Shown: piece by piece, positions 26,916-35,969 of the stretch | Layout of the letters: each line of letters begins with the position of its first letter | Numbering within the stretch: position 1 is the stretch's first letter | NCBI GenBank assembly: GCA_947487205.1 | Contig: CANKVU010000002.1 | Location: 124,001 to 188,000 of the forward strand | Source of the DNA: an uncultured Paracoccaceae bacterium | Lineage (GTDB): Bacteria > Pseudomonadota > Alphaproteobacteria > Rhodobacterales > Rhodobacteraceae | DNA length: 64,000 nt | Reading direction: 5' to 3' | Made by a program: the position numbers and the translations under genes | Notes under the pieces: generated by a model | The model's database searches: none | Told to the model about the DNA's origin: nothing | Seen by the model: only the letters and a program-made list of their open reading frames with translations

Positions 26916-27703
26916 CAGGGGGTCCGGGTTCCGCTGTTTCTCAGGATCTCTTCCTCGGTGCGCTGCCACAGCTCGAAGGCCATCGGGTTCTCGCGCTCTT
27001 CCATCAGGTGGCCGACGAGGCCGATGGCGCGCGCCATGACGCCGAAGCCGCGCACGATCTGCCAGGGGAAGCCGAATTCGCAGCAGATCGCGCCGATCGC
27101 GCCGGTGGCGTTGATCGGCAGCGGCTTGCCCCGCGCCGCCTCGGCCCGGGCCTGGATGCGCTGCAGAAGGTCGATGTAAGGCCCCGAGAGGTCGTTCTCG
27201 GCCGCGATCTGGAACAGCCGGGGGGTGCGCGGGTCCACCGGCTTGTGGACCGGGTGGCCGAGGCCGGGGATGATCTCGCCGCGCTCGGCGAAGCCGGCCA
27301 CGACGCGGTCGGCGAGCGCGTCGAGGTCGGCCTCCGCCCCGCCCCCGGGCAGCGCCTCCGACAGCATCTTCGCCGCGCCCTCCATCGAGCCCACGAAGAC
27401 GGTGCCGAGGCCCGACAGGCCCGCGGCGACGGCCGCCTGCAGCGCCTCGGGCGCGCCCATGTAGGTCAGCCGCGCGGCCATCGAGGAGGGCGTGACGCCA
27501 TGCTCGACCAGCGTCACGACCATGGCGTTGAAGACCCGCGATTCCCGGTCCGTCGGCTTGCGGTGCATGGTCAGCAGGAAGGCCATGTCGCCCAGGTTCA
27601 TCTCGCCCAGGATCTCGGTCGGCAGGTCGAGCCCGCGGACGGTGATCCGGTCGGGCGTCGACCAGCCGATATCGGAGGTGAGGTCGTCCTTGCGCTTGGG
27701 CAT
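26915..27703 (-). CDS. Citrate-synthase-superfamily protein, citryl-CoA-lyase-like
   Basis: At 262 residues it is the short form found as citryl-CoA lyase rather than full citrate synthase. The GLGHPVHKPVDPRTPRL segment carries the His equivalent to H320 of pig citrate synthase. By eye the other two catalytic positions are changed: FVGSMEGAAKML stands where LHGGA is expected, and INATGAIGAI where N-V-D is expected. ATG 27701-27703 follows AAGGGACCC. Its genomic partners are an acyl-CoA dehydrogenase and a two-subunit CoA transferase, which suggests cleavage or formation of a branched hydroxyacyl-CoA rather than citrate metabolism. Confidence 0.82.
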   Translation of the reverse strand: MPKRKDDLTSDIGWSTPDRITVRGLDLPTEILGEMNLGDMAFLLTMHRKPTDRESRVFNAMVVTLVEHGVTPSSMAARLTYMGAPEALQAAVAAGLSGLGTVFVGSMEGAAKMLSEALPGGGAEADLDALADRVVAGFAERGEIIPGLGHPVHKPVDPRTPRLFQIAAENDLSGPYIDLLQRIQARAEAARGKPLPINATGAIGAICCEFGFPWQIVRGFGVMARAIGLVGHLMEERENPMAFELWQRTEEEILRNSGTRTP

Positions 27704-27715
27704 CACGGGTCCCTT

Positions 27716-28351
27716 TCAGGTGTGGATCCGGGCGGCGGTGACGGCCCGCACGCCGTCGAGGTCGCAGCCGGGCGACAGCTCCACCAGGCGGAAGCCGTCC
27801 GCCATCACGTCGAGCACCGCGAGGTCGGTATAGACGCGCGACACGACGCCCAGCCCGGTCAGCGGATAGGTGCAGCGCTCCAGCAGCTTGGGCGCGCCGG
27901 CGCGGTCGGTGTGCTTCATCATCACGAGGATGGTGGGCACGCCCACGACCAGGTCCATGGCGCCGCCGACGGCGGGCGGGAACGTCTCGTCGAGCGTCGC
28001 CCAATTGGCGAGGTCGCCATTTTCCGCGACCTGGTAGGCGCCGAGCACCGCGATGTCGATATGCCCGCCCCGCATCATCGCGAAGCTGTCGCAATGCTCG
28101 AAGAAGGCCGCGCCGGGATTGGCGGTGACGTAGCGCTTGGAGGCGTCGATCAGCTCCACGTCCTCCTCCCCCTCGGGGGGGGTGGGGCCGGTGCCGATGA
28201 TGCCGTTCTCGGAATGGTAGATCACCTCGCGCCCCTCGGGGACGTGGGAGGCGACATGGGTGGGCTTGCCGATGCCGAGATTGACGTAGGAGCCGTCGGG
28301 GATGTCGGCGGCGATGCGGGCGGCGATCTGGGCGTCGGTCCGGGGGGTCAT
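27716..28351 (-). CDS. 3-oxoacid/3-oxoadipate CoA transferase, subunit B
   Basis: The 211-residue protein carries the catalytic Glu in YHSENGIIGTGP (E48) that forms the thioester intermediate, plus NLGIGKPTHVASHV and GGAMDLVVGVPTILVMMKHT. It pairs with subunit A, whose stop overlaps its start (ATGA). The family moves CoA from succinyl-CoA or acetyl-CoA to 3-oxoacids, 3-oxoadipate or related acids. With a TAXI-TRAP importer upstream it is the probable activating enzyme for the imported acid. I leave out pcaJ or scoB because specificity cannot be told. Confidence 0.92.
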   Translation of the reverse strand: MTPRTDAQIAARIAADIPDGSYVNLGIGKPTHVASHVPEGREVIYHSENGIIGTGPTPPEGEEDVELIDASKRYVTANPGAAFFEHCDSFAMMRGGHIDIAVLGAYQVAENGDLANWATLDETFPPAVGGAMDLVVGVPTILVMMKHTDRAGAPKLLERCTYPLTGLGVVSRVYTDLAVLDVMADGFRLVELSPGCDLDGVRAVTAARIHT

Positions 28352-29013
28352 GGGCGCACCGCGTATTCGACGAGGGATTGCACGAAGATGCCGGGCGTCA
28401 CCACGTCCTCGGGATCGAGGGGGCCGGCCGAGAGGTGGCGCACCTCGGCGGTGGCGTGTTTCGAGCCCATCGCCATGACGGGGTTGAAGTTGCGCGCCGT
28501 GGCGTGGAACGACAGGTTCCCCCAGCGGTCGCCGCGCTCGGCGCGCAGGATCGCGAAATCGGCCGGCAGCGGCGCCTCCATCACGTAGCCCACCCCGTCG
28601 ATGACCCGCGTCTCCTTGCCCTCGGCCAGGAGCGTGCCGTAGCCGGTGGGGGTCAGGAAGCCGCCGAGCCCCGCGCCCGCGGCGCGGATGCGCTCGGCGA
28701 GCGTCCCCTGCGGGACCACCTCCAGCGCGACCTGGCCGGCCTCGAAGCGGCGCTCGAACCAGATCGAGCCGGGCGAGCGGGGATAGGAGCACACGACCTT
28801 GGCGACCCGGTTCTCCTTCAGCAGGCGGGCGACGCCGGTTTCCCCGGCGCCGGCATTGTTGGTGATGATCGTCAGGTCGCGCGCGCCCTGCGCGATCAGG
28901 GCGTCGATCAGGCCGAACGGGATGCCGGCCGAGCCGAAGCCCCCGATCATCACCGAGGACCCGTCCTTGATCGGCGCCACCGCGGCGGCCAGGCTGTCTA
29001 GCCTCTTGTCCAT
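28348..29013 (-). CDS. 3-oxoacid/3-oxoadipate CoA transferase, subunit A
   Basis: The 221-residue protein shows the subunit A signature VMIGGFGSAGIPFGLIDAL at about residues 21-39 and VVPQGTLAERIRAAGAGLGG in the middle. The phrase CSYPRSPGSIWFERRF and the LTPTGYGTLLAEGKE stretch look nearer to PcaI than to human SCOT, by eye only. It begins 10 bp after the TRAP permease stop and overlaps subunit B, so transporter and activation are co-transcribed. Confidence 0.92.
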   Translation of the reverse strand: MDKRLDSLAAAVAPIKDGSSVMIGGFGSAGIPFGLIDALIAQGARDLTIITNNAGAGETGVARLLKENRVAKVVCSYPRSPGSIWFERRFEAGQVALEVVPQGTLAERIRAAGAGLGGFLTPTGYGTLLAEGKETRVIDGVGYVMEAPLPADFAILRAERGDRWGNLSFHATARNFNPVMAMGSKHATAEVRHLSAGPLDPEDVVTPGIFVQSLVEYAVRP

Positions 29014-29023
29014 GTCCTGCCTT

Positions 29024-30970
29024 TCATGCGCGGGCGGGCCGGCGCCCGCGCGCCAGGTTGACGGCGATCACCGCCACGAGGATCGCGGCCCCCGCGAGGC
29101 TCGTCATCAATTCGGGAAAGATGATCAGCACGCCGCCGGCCCCGAAGGCCGCGCGGCTGGCGAGGCCGACCCGGCCGACGCCGTAGATCCAGCTTTCGAA
29201 GGCCGAGGTGATCGCCCAGAGCGCCACCAGCGTCAGCGCGATCCGCTCGGCGATGTTGATCCAAGTGCCTTCCATGATCAGCGCCGGGTCGTAGACGAAG
29301 ATGAACGGCAGCACGAAGAGCGGCAGGCCGAGCCGCATGGCGCGGAACCCCGTCTCCATCGGCTTGGAGCCGGCGACGTTGGCGGCCGTGATCGCGGCCA
29401 GCGCCACGGGCGGCGTGATGTAGGACAGCATTCCCCAATAGAGGATGAAGAGGTGGCTGGCGATCGGGTTCAGCCCCGCCTGGACCAGCGCGGGCGCCAG
29501 CAGGATCGACAGGAAGATGTAGCAGGCCGTCACCGTCATCCCCATGCCGAGCACGAAGCTGGTGACCGCGCCCGCGATCAGCATCAGCGCCGTGTTGCCC
29601 CCGGCATAGAGCAGGAGCTCGCGCGAGAAGGCGCCGGCGACGCCGGTATAGGAGAGGCCCCCCACCACCAGGCCGATCCCCGCCAGCACCGCGACCAGCG
29701 TCGCGATGTTGGACGTGGTGTCGATCAGCAGCTCCTTCGCCCGCGCGGGCGTCAGCCGCGTCTCCTTGCGGAAGGCGGTGGCGACGAGCATCACGGCGGA
29801 GGCGTAATAGGGCGAGCGCGCCTCCATCCGGAGGCCCATCAGCACGAAGATCAGCACCGCGAGGCTGAGGAGGTAGGGCCAGCCCTTCGCGAGGACGGGC
29901 AGGATGTCGGGCGTCTCGGTGCGCGGCAGGCCGTGCAGGCCCCGGCGCGCGGCGTACATGTCCACCTGGAACAGCAGCGCGGCATAGAAGAGGAGCGCGG
30001 GGATCACCGCGGCGACGACGATGGTGGAATATTGCACGCCCAGGAACGAGGCCATGACGAAGGCCACCGTGCCCATCACCGGCGGCATCAGCGTGGCGCC
30101 CGTCGAGGCGCAGCTCTCGACCGCCGCGGCGTAGCTGGCCGGGTAGCCCACCTTGCGCATGGTCGGGATCGAGAACGGCCCGGAGGTCAGGATGTTGGAG
30201 ATGACGCTGCCCGAGAGCGAGCCCAGGATGCCCGATCCCAGCACCGCCACCTTGGCCGGGCCGCCGCGGCTGTGGCCAAGGAGCGCCGAGGCCAGCTCCA
30301 TGAAGAAGTCCGACCCCTTGGTGATGACGAGCACCGAGCCGAAGATGACGAAGCCGATCACCAGTTCGGCCACCACCTGCATGGGGATGCCGATGATGCT
30401 CTCCACCCCCAGGACATGGGCGCGCACCGTCTCCACCGCCGAGAATTGCGTCCCCCACAGGAAGCCCGGCATCGAGCCGGCATAGAGCGGGTAGGTCCCG
30501 AAGAGGAGCGCGGTCGCCAGCAGGACCGGCCCGCCCGCGCGGCGCACCCCTTCGAGCACGCAGACGAGCAGGATCGCGGCCATCGCGTCGGCCAGCGGCG
30601 GGGCGTCGTATTCCCAGCCCTGCTGGATGATCTCGAGCCCGTGCAGGCCGAGCCAGGCGCCGCTCGCGAGCGCCGCCGCGGCGAGCGCCAGGTTCAGCCA
30701 GAAGAGCCGCCCGGCCAGCCGCTCGCTGATCGGCAGGGTCAGGAAGGCGACCGCCAGGAAGATGCCGATCAGGTAGTAGAGATACGCGTTGCCGAGCGGC
30801 TGGAAGCCGGCGAGGCCCAGCAGGAATTGCTGGTTCACCGCCATCGCGATGCCCAGGGCCCCGAGCGCCATGACCAGCCAGCGCGCCGCACGGACCGGAG
30901 GCGGGGCCGCCACTCGGCCGTCGGCCGACTGAGCGAGCGTCTCGCCCTTCTGCGCGTCGTCGGACACCAT
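29024..30970 (-). CDS. TRAP transporter fused 4TM/12TM permease, TAXI type
   Basis: The 648-residue membrane protein fuses the small and large TRAP permease subunits. The first third (about 30-190) has the added helices of the DctQ-like part; the rest is DctM-like with LLGHSRGGPAKVAVLGSGI, SGSVISNILTSG, SGATLMPPVMGTVAFVMASF-type motifs and FVLGMGMTVTACYIFLSIL. Such fusions work with TAXI binding proteins. The start is ambiguous between GTG 30973, ATG 30970 and GTG 30967; ATG is used. Ribosome binding is weak. It follows the binding-protein gene by 58 bp. Confidence 0.92.
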   Translation of the reverse strand: MVSDDAQKGETLAQSADGRVAAPPPVRAARWLVMALGALGIAMAVNQQFLLGLAGFQPLGNAYLYYLIGIFLAVAFLTLPISERLAGRLFWLNLALAAAALASGAWLGLHGLEIIQQGWEYDAPPLADAMAAILLVCVLEGVRRAGGPVLLATALLFGTYPLYAGSMPGFLWGTQFSAVETVRAHVLGVESIIGIPMQVVAELVIGFVIFGSVLVITKGSDFFMELASALLGHSRGGPAKVAVLGSGILGSLSGSVISNILTSGPFSIPTMRKVGYPASYAAAVESCASTGATLMPPVMGTVAFVMASFLGVQYSTIVVAAVIPALLFYAALLFQVDMYAARRGLHGLPRTETPDILPVLAKGWPYLLSLAVLIFVLMGLRMEARSPYYASAVMLVATAFRKETRLTPARAKELLIDTTSNIATLVAVLAGIGLVVGGLSYTGVAGAFSRELLLYAGGNTALMLIAGAVTSFVLGMGMTVTACYIFLSILLAPALVQAGLNPIASHLFILYWGMLSYITPPVALAAITAANVAGSKPMETGFRAMRLGLPLFVLPFIFVYDPALIMEGTWINIAERIALTLVALWAITSAFESWIYGVGRVGLASRAAFGAGGVLIIFPELMTSLAGAAILVAVIAVNLARGRRPARA

Positions 30971-31028
30971 CACATCATCCCCGCGCCGGACCGGTCCGCG
31001 CGCCCCTGACGGGGCACGCGGCGGCCGA

Positions 31029-32153
31029 TCAGTTCAGGCCGGCCACGACCTCGTCGCGGCGCGTCATCCAGGCCTCGGCGAAGGCCGCCTCGTCCAGGTC
31101 GGAATTGGCGGCCGCGAACTCCTCCCAGGCGGCGACGAGCGCGTCCATGCGCTCGATCCGGCCGTCGTTCCAGGCCTGGTCCTCCTCGGTCCAGACGCCG
31201 ATCTCCTTTAGGTAGCGGATCGCGCCCTCGTGGAAGGGGATGTCGATGGGCGGGTGGCCCGCCTCCTGCAGCGACCAGCGCCCCATCGTCGCGGTGCCGT
31301 CCTTGTAAAGGTCGAAGCTCTCGTCGAGCGCCTTGGTGAAGGCATAGACCTCGTCGGCGGACTTGTCGGGCGTGGTGGTGATGACCGGATAGCGGTAGGC
31401 GGCCATCGGCACGCTCTCCCCTTCGGCGAGGCCCGCGGCGACATTCTCCTCGAACGGGCCCATGATCGGCAGCACGTCGAGAAGCTGCGCCCAGCCCTCC
31501 TCGTTGTCGGGCTCGACCGGGGCGTAATGGATGCCGCGCGGGCTGTCGGCCAGTTCGTAGAGCTGGCTGGTGGTGGGCGTGGTGCAGGTCGCGTCGGATT
31601 CGTTGCGCGTCATCGACGACATCGCCGCGGCGTAGGTCGGGAAGGTCACCGCCTCCACGTCGTCGAGCGTCAGGCCGCCGAAGGCCAGGAGCGCCTCGCA
31701 CTTGATGTTGACCGACGGGTTGCCCGCGACGAAGGCGATGCGCTTGCCCGCCGCGTCGGCGATCGTGTCGATGCCGGCATCGCCCGCGGCGATGAAGGCC
31801 CAGCCCGCGGGGCGGCCGGCGATGGCGCGCAGCGGCGTCGGCCCCCAATCGGGCGTGGCGAAATCGTAGATCCCCTCGGACACGAAGAACGCCTCGGTGG
31901 CGAGGAAGGCGTAATCGGCCCGGCCCTGGAGCAGCGGCTGCAGCCGCCCGATGCCCGAGCCCGAGGGCTGGATGCGGACCCGGGTGCCGAATTCGCGCCC
32001 GAAGGCGTCGGCGATCGCCGAGGCCTCGGCATAGCCCGCCGAACCCACGTCGTAGGAGGTCCAGACCATGTTGGCCGGAACCTCCTGCGCCGTGGCGGCG
32101 CCGGCCGCCACGAGCACGGATGCCGCGGCCGCAAGCCGGTGATGTCGTGTCAT
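31029..32153 (-). CDS. TAXI-family TRAP solute-binding protein
   Basis: The 374-residue protein has a Sec signal (MTRHHRLAAAASVLVAAGAATAQ), then SYDVGSAGYAEASAIADAFG and the TAXI-type GSGIGRLQPLLQGRADYAFL. The ATG at 32151-32153 has GGGAGGAAGGA directly before it, so the Arg-rich codons upstream are excluded. TAXI receptors are known for glutamate, 2-oxoglutarate and other dicarboxylates, but most are unassigned. It is the first gene of a long minus-strand catabolic run and diverges from a LysR gene, its probable activator. Confidence 0.9.
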   Translation of the reverse strand: MTRHHRLAAAASVLVAAGAATAQEVPANMVWTSYDVGSAGYAEASAIADAFGREFGTRVRIQPSGSGIGRLQPLLQGRADYAFLATEAFFVSEGIYDFATPDWGPTPLRAIAGRPAGWAFIAAGDAGIDTIADAAGKRIAFVAGNPSVNIKCEALLAFGGLTLDDVEAVTFPTYAAAMSSMTRNESDATCTTPTTSQLYELADSPRGIHYAPVEPDNEEGWAQLLDVLPIMGPFEENVAAGLAEGESVPMAAYRYPVITTTPDKSADEVYAFTKALDESFDLYKDGTATMGRWSLQEAGHPPIDIPFHEGAIRYLKEIGVWTEEDQAWNDGRIERMDALVAAWEEFAAANSDLDEAAFAEAWMTRRDEVVAGLN

Positions 32154-32300
32154 TCCTTCCTCCCTGTCCTGGCCGGAAGGGGCGCCGCGCCCGATGGCGG
32201 GTCCGGGCGCGCTCCTCCCTGCCACGACCGGATGCCGGGCCCCGCGGCGCCCCTTCCGCGGCCGAGCCTGCCGCGCTGGCCGCCATGTTGCAAATGCATT

Positions 32301-32317
32301 ATCGCTATAACGGCGAT
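32301..32317. promoter_or_regulatory. Inverted repeat in LysR/TAXI divergent promoter
   Basis: ATCGC (32301-32305) and GCGAT (32313-32317) flank TATAACG, inside the least GC-rich part of the 179-bp divergent gap (TGCAAATGCATTATCGCTAT, about 32289-32308). It starts 32 bp before the LysR ATG. LysR proteins bind short interrupted dyads of this sort, so this is a candidate autoregulatory and activation site. Confidence 0.5.
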
Positions 32318-32332
32318 ATCGGCGGGGCATGA

Positions 32333-33259
32333 ATGGATTTCCGGCAGCTGAGGAACTTCGCCCAGATCGTGGAGCTGGCCTCCATCACCGCGGCGGCCGA
32401 GCGGCTGGCCATCGCGCAGCCCGCGCTCAGCCGCCAGGTCAAGGCGCTGGAGGCCGAGCTGGGCGTGACGCTGCTGCGCCGCCACGGGCGCGGCGTCATG
32501 CCCACCGAGGAGGGGATCCGCCTGGCCGAGCGCGCCCGCGCCATCCTGGAGGAGGTCGAGGACCTGGCCTGGGAGCTCGGCGGCACCCGCCGCTCGCTGT
32601 CGGGCACGCTGACGCTGGGCCTGCCGCCGACGGTGGCCGAGATGCTGGCGACGCACCTGGTGTCGCGCACCATGACCGAGTTCCCCGAGGTGAAGCTGCG
32701 GATCGTGTCGGGATTCTCGGGCCACGTGCAGGACTGGCTGGTGCGCGGCAAGATCGACCTCGGCGTCGCCTACGAGGGGCAGCGCTCGCCCGCGATCCGC
32801 TCGCGCCCCGTGGTGCTGGAACAGCTGTTCCTGATCCAGCACCCGGCCGGGGCGGCCTGCCCCGACGGCACCCCGATCCCCGCGCGCGAGGCGCTGTCGC
32901 TGCCGCTGATCCTGCCGGCGCCCGAGCACGGGCTGCGCGCGCAGGTGGCCGCGATCGCGCAGGCCGCCGGCCTGCCGCTCGACGTGGTTCTGGAGATCGA
33001 CATCCTGCCGGCGATGCTGGCCTTCGTGGAGCGCGGCCTGGGGGCGACGATCCTGCCGCCGGTCAGCGTGGCCGAGCAGGTGCGCGCCGGGCGGCTGGTG
33101 GCGCGCCCCATCGTCGCCGACCCGATCGACCGCACGCTGATCCTGATGTCGCCCGCCCACCGGCCCGGATCGCGGCTGACGAGCGGGTTCTCGGAATTCC
33201 TGATCGCCGAGGTGCACCGCCTGGTGGCCTCGGGGGAATGGCCGGGCACCCGGCTCTGA
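32333..33259 (+). CDS. LysR-family transcriptional regulator
   Basis: The 308-residue protein has the winged HTH at residues 1-60 (MDFRQLRNFAQIVE, AAAERLAIAQPALSRQVKAL) followed by the two-lobed effector domain. The length is normal. It diverges from the TAXI transporter and CoA-enzyme run, and a CoA transferase gene follows on its own strand, so it likely senses the imported acid or its CoA product and activates the divergent operon. A neighbouring out-of-frame ATG at 32329 is ignored. Confidence 0.93.
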   Translation: MDFRQLRNFAQIVELASITAAAERLAIAQPALSRQVKALEAELGVTLLRRHGRGVMPTEEGIRLAERARAILEEVEDLAWELGGTRRSLSGTLTLGLPPTVAEMLATHLVSRTMTEFPEVKLRIVSGFSGHVQDWLVRGKIDLGVAYEGQRSPAIRSRPVVLEQLFLIQHPAGAACPDGTPIPAREALSLPLILPAPEHGLRAQVAAIAQAAGLPLDVVLEIDILPAMLAFVERGLGATILPPVSVAEQVRAGRLVARPIVADPIDRTLILMSPAHRPGSRLTSGFSEFLIAEVHRLVASGEWPGTRL

Positions 33260-33401
33260 GGCGGGGGGCTCGGGGTACTCATGCCCGGGCGGCATGGCTG
33301 AAATCGCCAATCGGTCTTGGGCGCATGGCGCGGCGCGGGATAGAGCCGGGGGCGGCCGACCCCGCGCGCGGGGCCCGGCCCGAGCCCGAGGGAGGACAGA
33401 C

Positions 33402-34532
33402 ATGGCCGAGCCCCCCCTGTCCGGCATGCTGGTCGTGTCGATCGAGCAGGCCGTCGCCGCGCCCTATTGCACCGCGCGCCTGGCCGAGGCCGGGGCGCGG
33501 GTGATCAAGGTGGAGCGCCCCGAGGGCGATTTCGCCCGCGGCTACGACCGGGCGGCGGCGGGCGAAAGCAGCTATTTCGTCTGGCTGAACCGGGGCAAGG
33601 AATCGATCGCGCTCGACCTCTCGGCGGCGGCCGACCGCGCGCTGCTGACGGCGATGACCGACCGCGCCGACGTGCTGGTGCAGAACCTCAGGCCCGGCAC
33701 GCTGGAGCGCAAGGGGCTGGGGATCGCGGCGCTGCGCGCGCGCAACCCCGCCCTGATCGCCTGCGCGATCTCGGGCTACGGCGAGACCGGCCCCTATGCC
33801 GCGCGCAAGGCCTACGATCTGCTGATCCAGGCCGAATCGGGGCTCTGCTCCATCACCGGGGGGCCGGAGGCGCCGGCGCGGGTCGGCATCTCGGTCGTCG
33901 ACATCGCCACCGGCGCGGCGGCGCAGGCGGCGATCCTGGAGGCGTTGATCGCGCGGGCCCGGACCGGGACGGGCGCCGACATCCGGATCTCGATGTTCGA
34001 CGTGATCGCCGACTGGCTGACGGTGCCCTACCTCCATGCCGCGGCGGGGCGGGCGCCGGGCCGGGTGGGCCTCGCCCATCCCTCGATCTCGCCCTACGGG
34101 GTCTTCGCCACCCGCGAGGGCGAGCAGCTTCTGATCGCGGTCCAGAACGACCGGGAATGGGCGGTGCTGGCGGCGGACGTGCTGGGCCGCCCGGACCTGG
34201 CCCGCGCGCCGGAGATGGCCACCAACACCGCCCGCGTGGCGAACCGCGCCGCCGTCGACGCCGCCGTCGCCGCCGCCGCCGGCGCCATGGCGCGCCCCGA
34301 GCTGGAGGCGGCGTTGAGCCGTGCCGGCATCGCCTTCGCGGGCGTGAACGCCATGGACGACCTGATCGCCCATCCGCAGCTCGCGACCGCCCGCGCCCGC
34401 ATCCCCGCCGGCGCCGAGGTGACGCTGCCCGCCGCCGCCGCGGTGATCGACGGCGCGCGGCGCGCGGGCGACACGGCGGTGCCCGCGCTCGACCGGGACG
34501 GGGCCGCGATCCGGGCCGAATTCGCGCCCTGA
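33402..34532 (+). CDS. CaiB/BaiF CoA transferase, mesaconyl-CoA-transferase-like
   Basis: The 376-residue family III CoA transferase has ARVIKVERPEGDFARGYDRA, VQNLRPGTLERKGLG, and SGYGETGPYAARKAYDLLIQ. The nucleophile is most likely D167 (ISVVDIATG). This subgroup includes mesaconyl-CoA C1-C4 transferase and succinyl-CoA-dependent itaconate/citramalate transferases, but I cannot separate them by eye. ATG 33402 follows GGGAGGACAGAC. It lies after the LysR gene, and its family is commonly found with the double hot-dog hydratase type encoded on the opposite strand. Confidence 0.85.
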   Translation: MAEPPLSGMLVVSIEQAVAAPYCTARLAEAGARVIKVERPEGDFARGYDRAAAGESSYFVWLNRGKESIALDLSAAADRALLTAMTDRADVLVQNLRPGTLERKGLGIAALRARNPALIACAISGYGETGPYAARKAYDLLIQAESGLCSITGGPEAPARVGISVVDIATGAAAQAAILEALIARARTGTGADIRISMFDVIADWLTVPYLHAAAGRAPGRVGLAHPSISPYGVFATREGEQLLIAVQNDREWAVLAADVLGRPDLARAPEMATNTARVANRAAVDAAVAAAAGAMARPELEAALSRAGIAFAGVNAMDDLIAHPQLATARARIPAGAEVTLPAAAAVIDGARRAGDTAVPALDRDGAAIRAEFAP

Positions 34533-34536
34533 CCGG

Positions 34537-35964
34537 TCAGACCGCGCCCGTGGCGATCAGTCCCGCCAGCATCGCGCACCACAGGGCCAGGATCGTCAGG
34601 CAATAGGGCCCGTTCCAGACCGGCCCGATCAGGCCCACCGGGCGGCCCACGATGGCCGAGGCGAAGGTGATCGTGGCGATGAAGGGCGACAGGCCGATCA
34701 CCGCCGACCAGCCCCCGGTGATGGCCAGCGCGATCGCCGCGTGCGACAGGCCCGGCACCGCCAGCTCGGCCGCGATGGCGCCCAGGACCGAGGCCGACAC
34801 GATCGGGTTCACCCCCAGGCAGGCCAGGCCCACGATCGCGCCCGTCAGCCCCACTGCCAGCGGCACCGCCCCGAGCCCCGCGCCCGCCAGCGCCGCGCGC
34901 AGCGGCCCCGAGGGCACGAGCGCCAGCAGCAGCGGCGGCAGGAACCCCGCCGAGGCGAAGACGCCGATCTCGCCGGCGGTGAAGGAGAGCCGCGACCAGG
35001 TGGCCCGCGCCGCCGCCGCCACGCCCGCCGCCGCGCCGCCGCCGGTGCGCCGCCCCGACACCGCAGACCACGCCACCGCGTAGCTCGGCACCGTGACGAT
35101 CAGCGCCTCCTGGAAGGTGAGGGGCGCGACCTCGTGCAGGGCCACGACCGCGCCCCCCAAAAGGATCACGTGCCCCACCAGGAGCGCCGCGCCGCGCCAC
35201 GCCCCCGCCGGCACGGCGCGGGCCGGGACGCGGCCGCGCGCCCGCCGCCCCTCGGCCCGGTCGAAGGCCCAGCCGATGCCGGCGAAGACGAACGACATGG
35301 CGAAGCCCAGCGGCCCGAATTCGAGGTAGGACAGGTCCGGCAGGGTCAGCAGCACCGCGTTGATCGAGAAGCCGAGCGGCGACCAGAGCGCGATCAGCCC
35401 GAAGCCGCGGACCACGGCGAGCGTCATCCGCTTCAGCCGCATCTCGCGCAGGTCGTCGGGCAGGTCCTGCGTCGCGCGGTCCGACATCGAGCGCATCGCC
35501 AGGTCGAGGAGCAGCGCCAGGCCGCCGAAATTGATCAGCACCCCGAAGACGTGGCCGCCCATGGTCAGCGCCGCGTAGCGCCGCGCGGCGGGTTGCGCGG
35601 TGACGAAGAGGCCCGCCGCCGCCACCTCGGGCGCGAGCGCGGCGGCCGCGCGCAGGGTGCCCAGCACCGCGATCAGCGCCGACAGGAACAGCATCCGTCC
35701 GGCCGCCTCGGCGAAGGTGCCGCCCGGCACCCCCCGCCAGAGCGCCGCCGCCAGCACCGCGAGCGACAGGAGCACCGGCACCCAGGTGCCGACGCCGAAT
35801 TGCCGCCAGCCGAGCGCCAGGAACAGCCCCAGGAGCGCCGCCGCCCCGGCGGCCAGCCACGGCGCGTCGACGAAGACAAGCAGGATCGCCGCCGCCATCA
35901 CGAGCGCCAGCGCCGCGCGGCGCAGCCCGGCCGCGAGACCGTCGGTCGGGGTGGCCGGGGCCAT
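34537..35964 (-). CDS. Polytopic membrane protein, putative transporter
   Basis: The 475-residue protein is almost wholly hydrophobic, with roughly 11-13 predicted membrane segments. Polar loops include SDRATQDLPDDLREMRLKRM (about 160-180) and DRAEGRRARGRVPARAV (about 235). GLSPFIATITFASAIVGRPVG near the C-terminus looks like a re-entrant or discontinuous helix of ion-transporter-type permeases. I do not recognise the family. It begins 5 bp after the MaoC hydratase stop, so it is the last gene of the IclR-linked operon and may carry the acid degraded there. Confidence 0.75.
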   Translation of the reverse strand: MAPATPTDGLAAGLRRAALALVMAAAILLVFVDAPWLAAGAAALLGLFLALGWRQFGVGTWVPVLLSLAVLAAALWRGVPGGTFAEAAGRMLFLSALIAVLGTLRAAAALAPEVAAAGLFVTAQPAARRYAALTMGGHVFGVLINFGGLALLLDLAMRSMSDRATQDLPDDLREMRLKRMTLAVVRGFGLIALWSPLGFSINAVLLTLPDLSYLEFGPLGFAMSFVFAGIGWAFDRAEGRRARGRVPARAVPAGAWRGAALLVGHVILLGGAVVALHEVAPLTFQEALIVTVPSYAVAWSAVSGRRTGGGAAAGVAAAARATWSRLSFTAGEIGVFASAGFLPPLLLALVPSGPLRAALAGAGLGAVPLAVGLTGAIVGLACLGVNPIVSASVLGAIAAELAVPGLSHAAIALAITGGWSAVIGLSPFIATITFASAIVGRPVGLIGPVWNGPYCLTILALWCAMLAGLIATGAV

Positions 35965-35969
35965 GCCGC

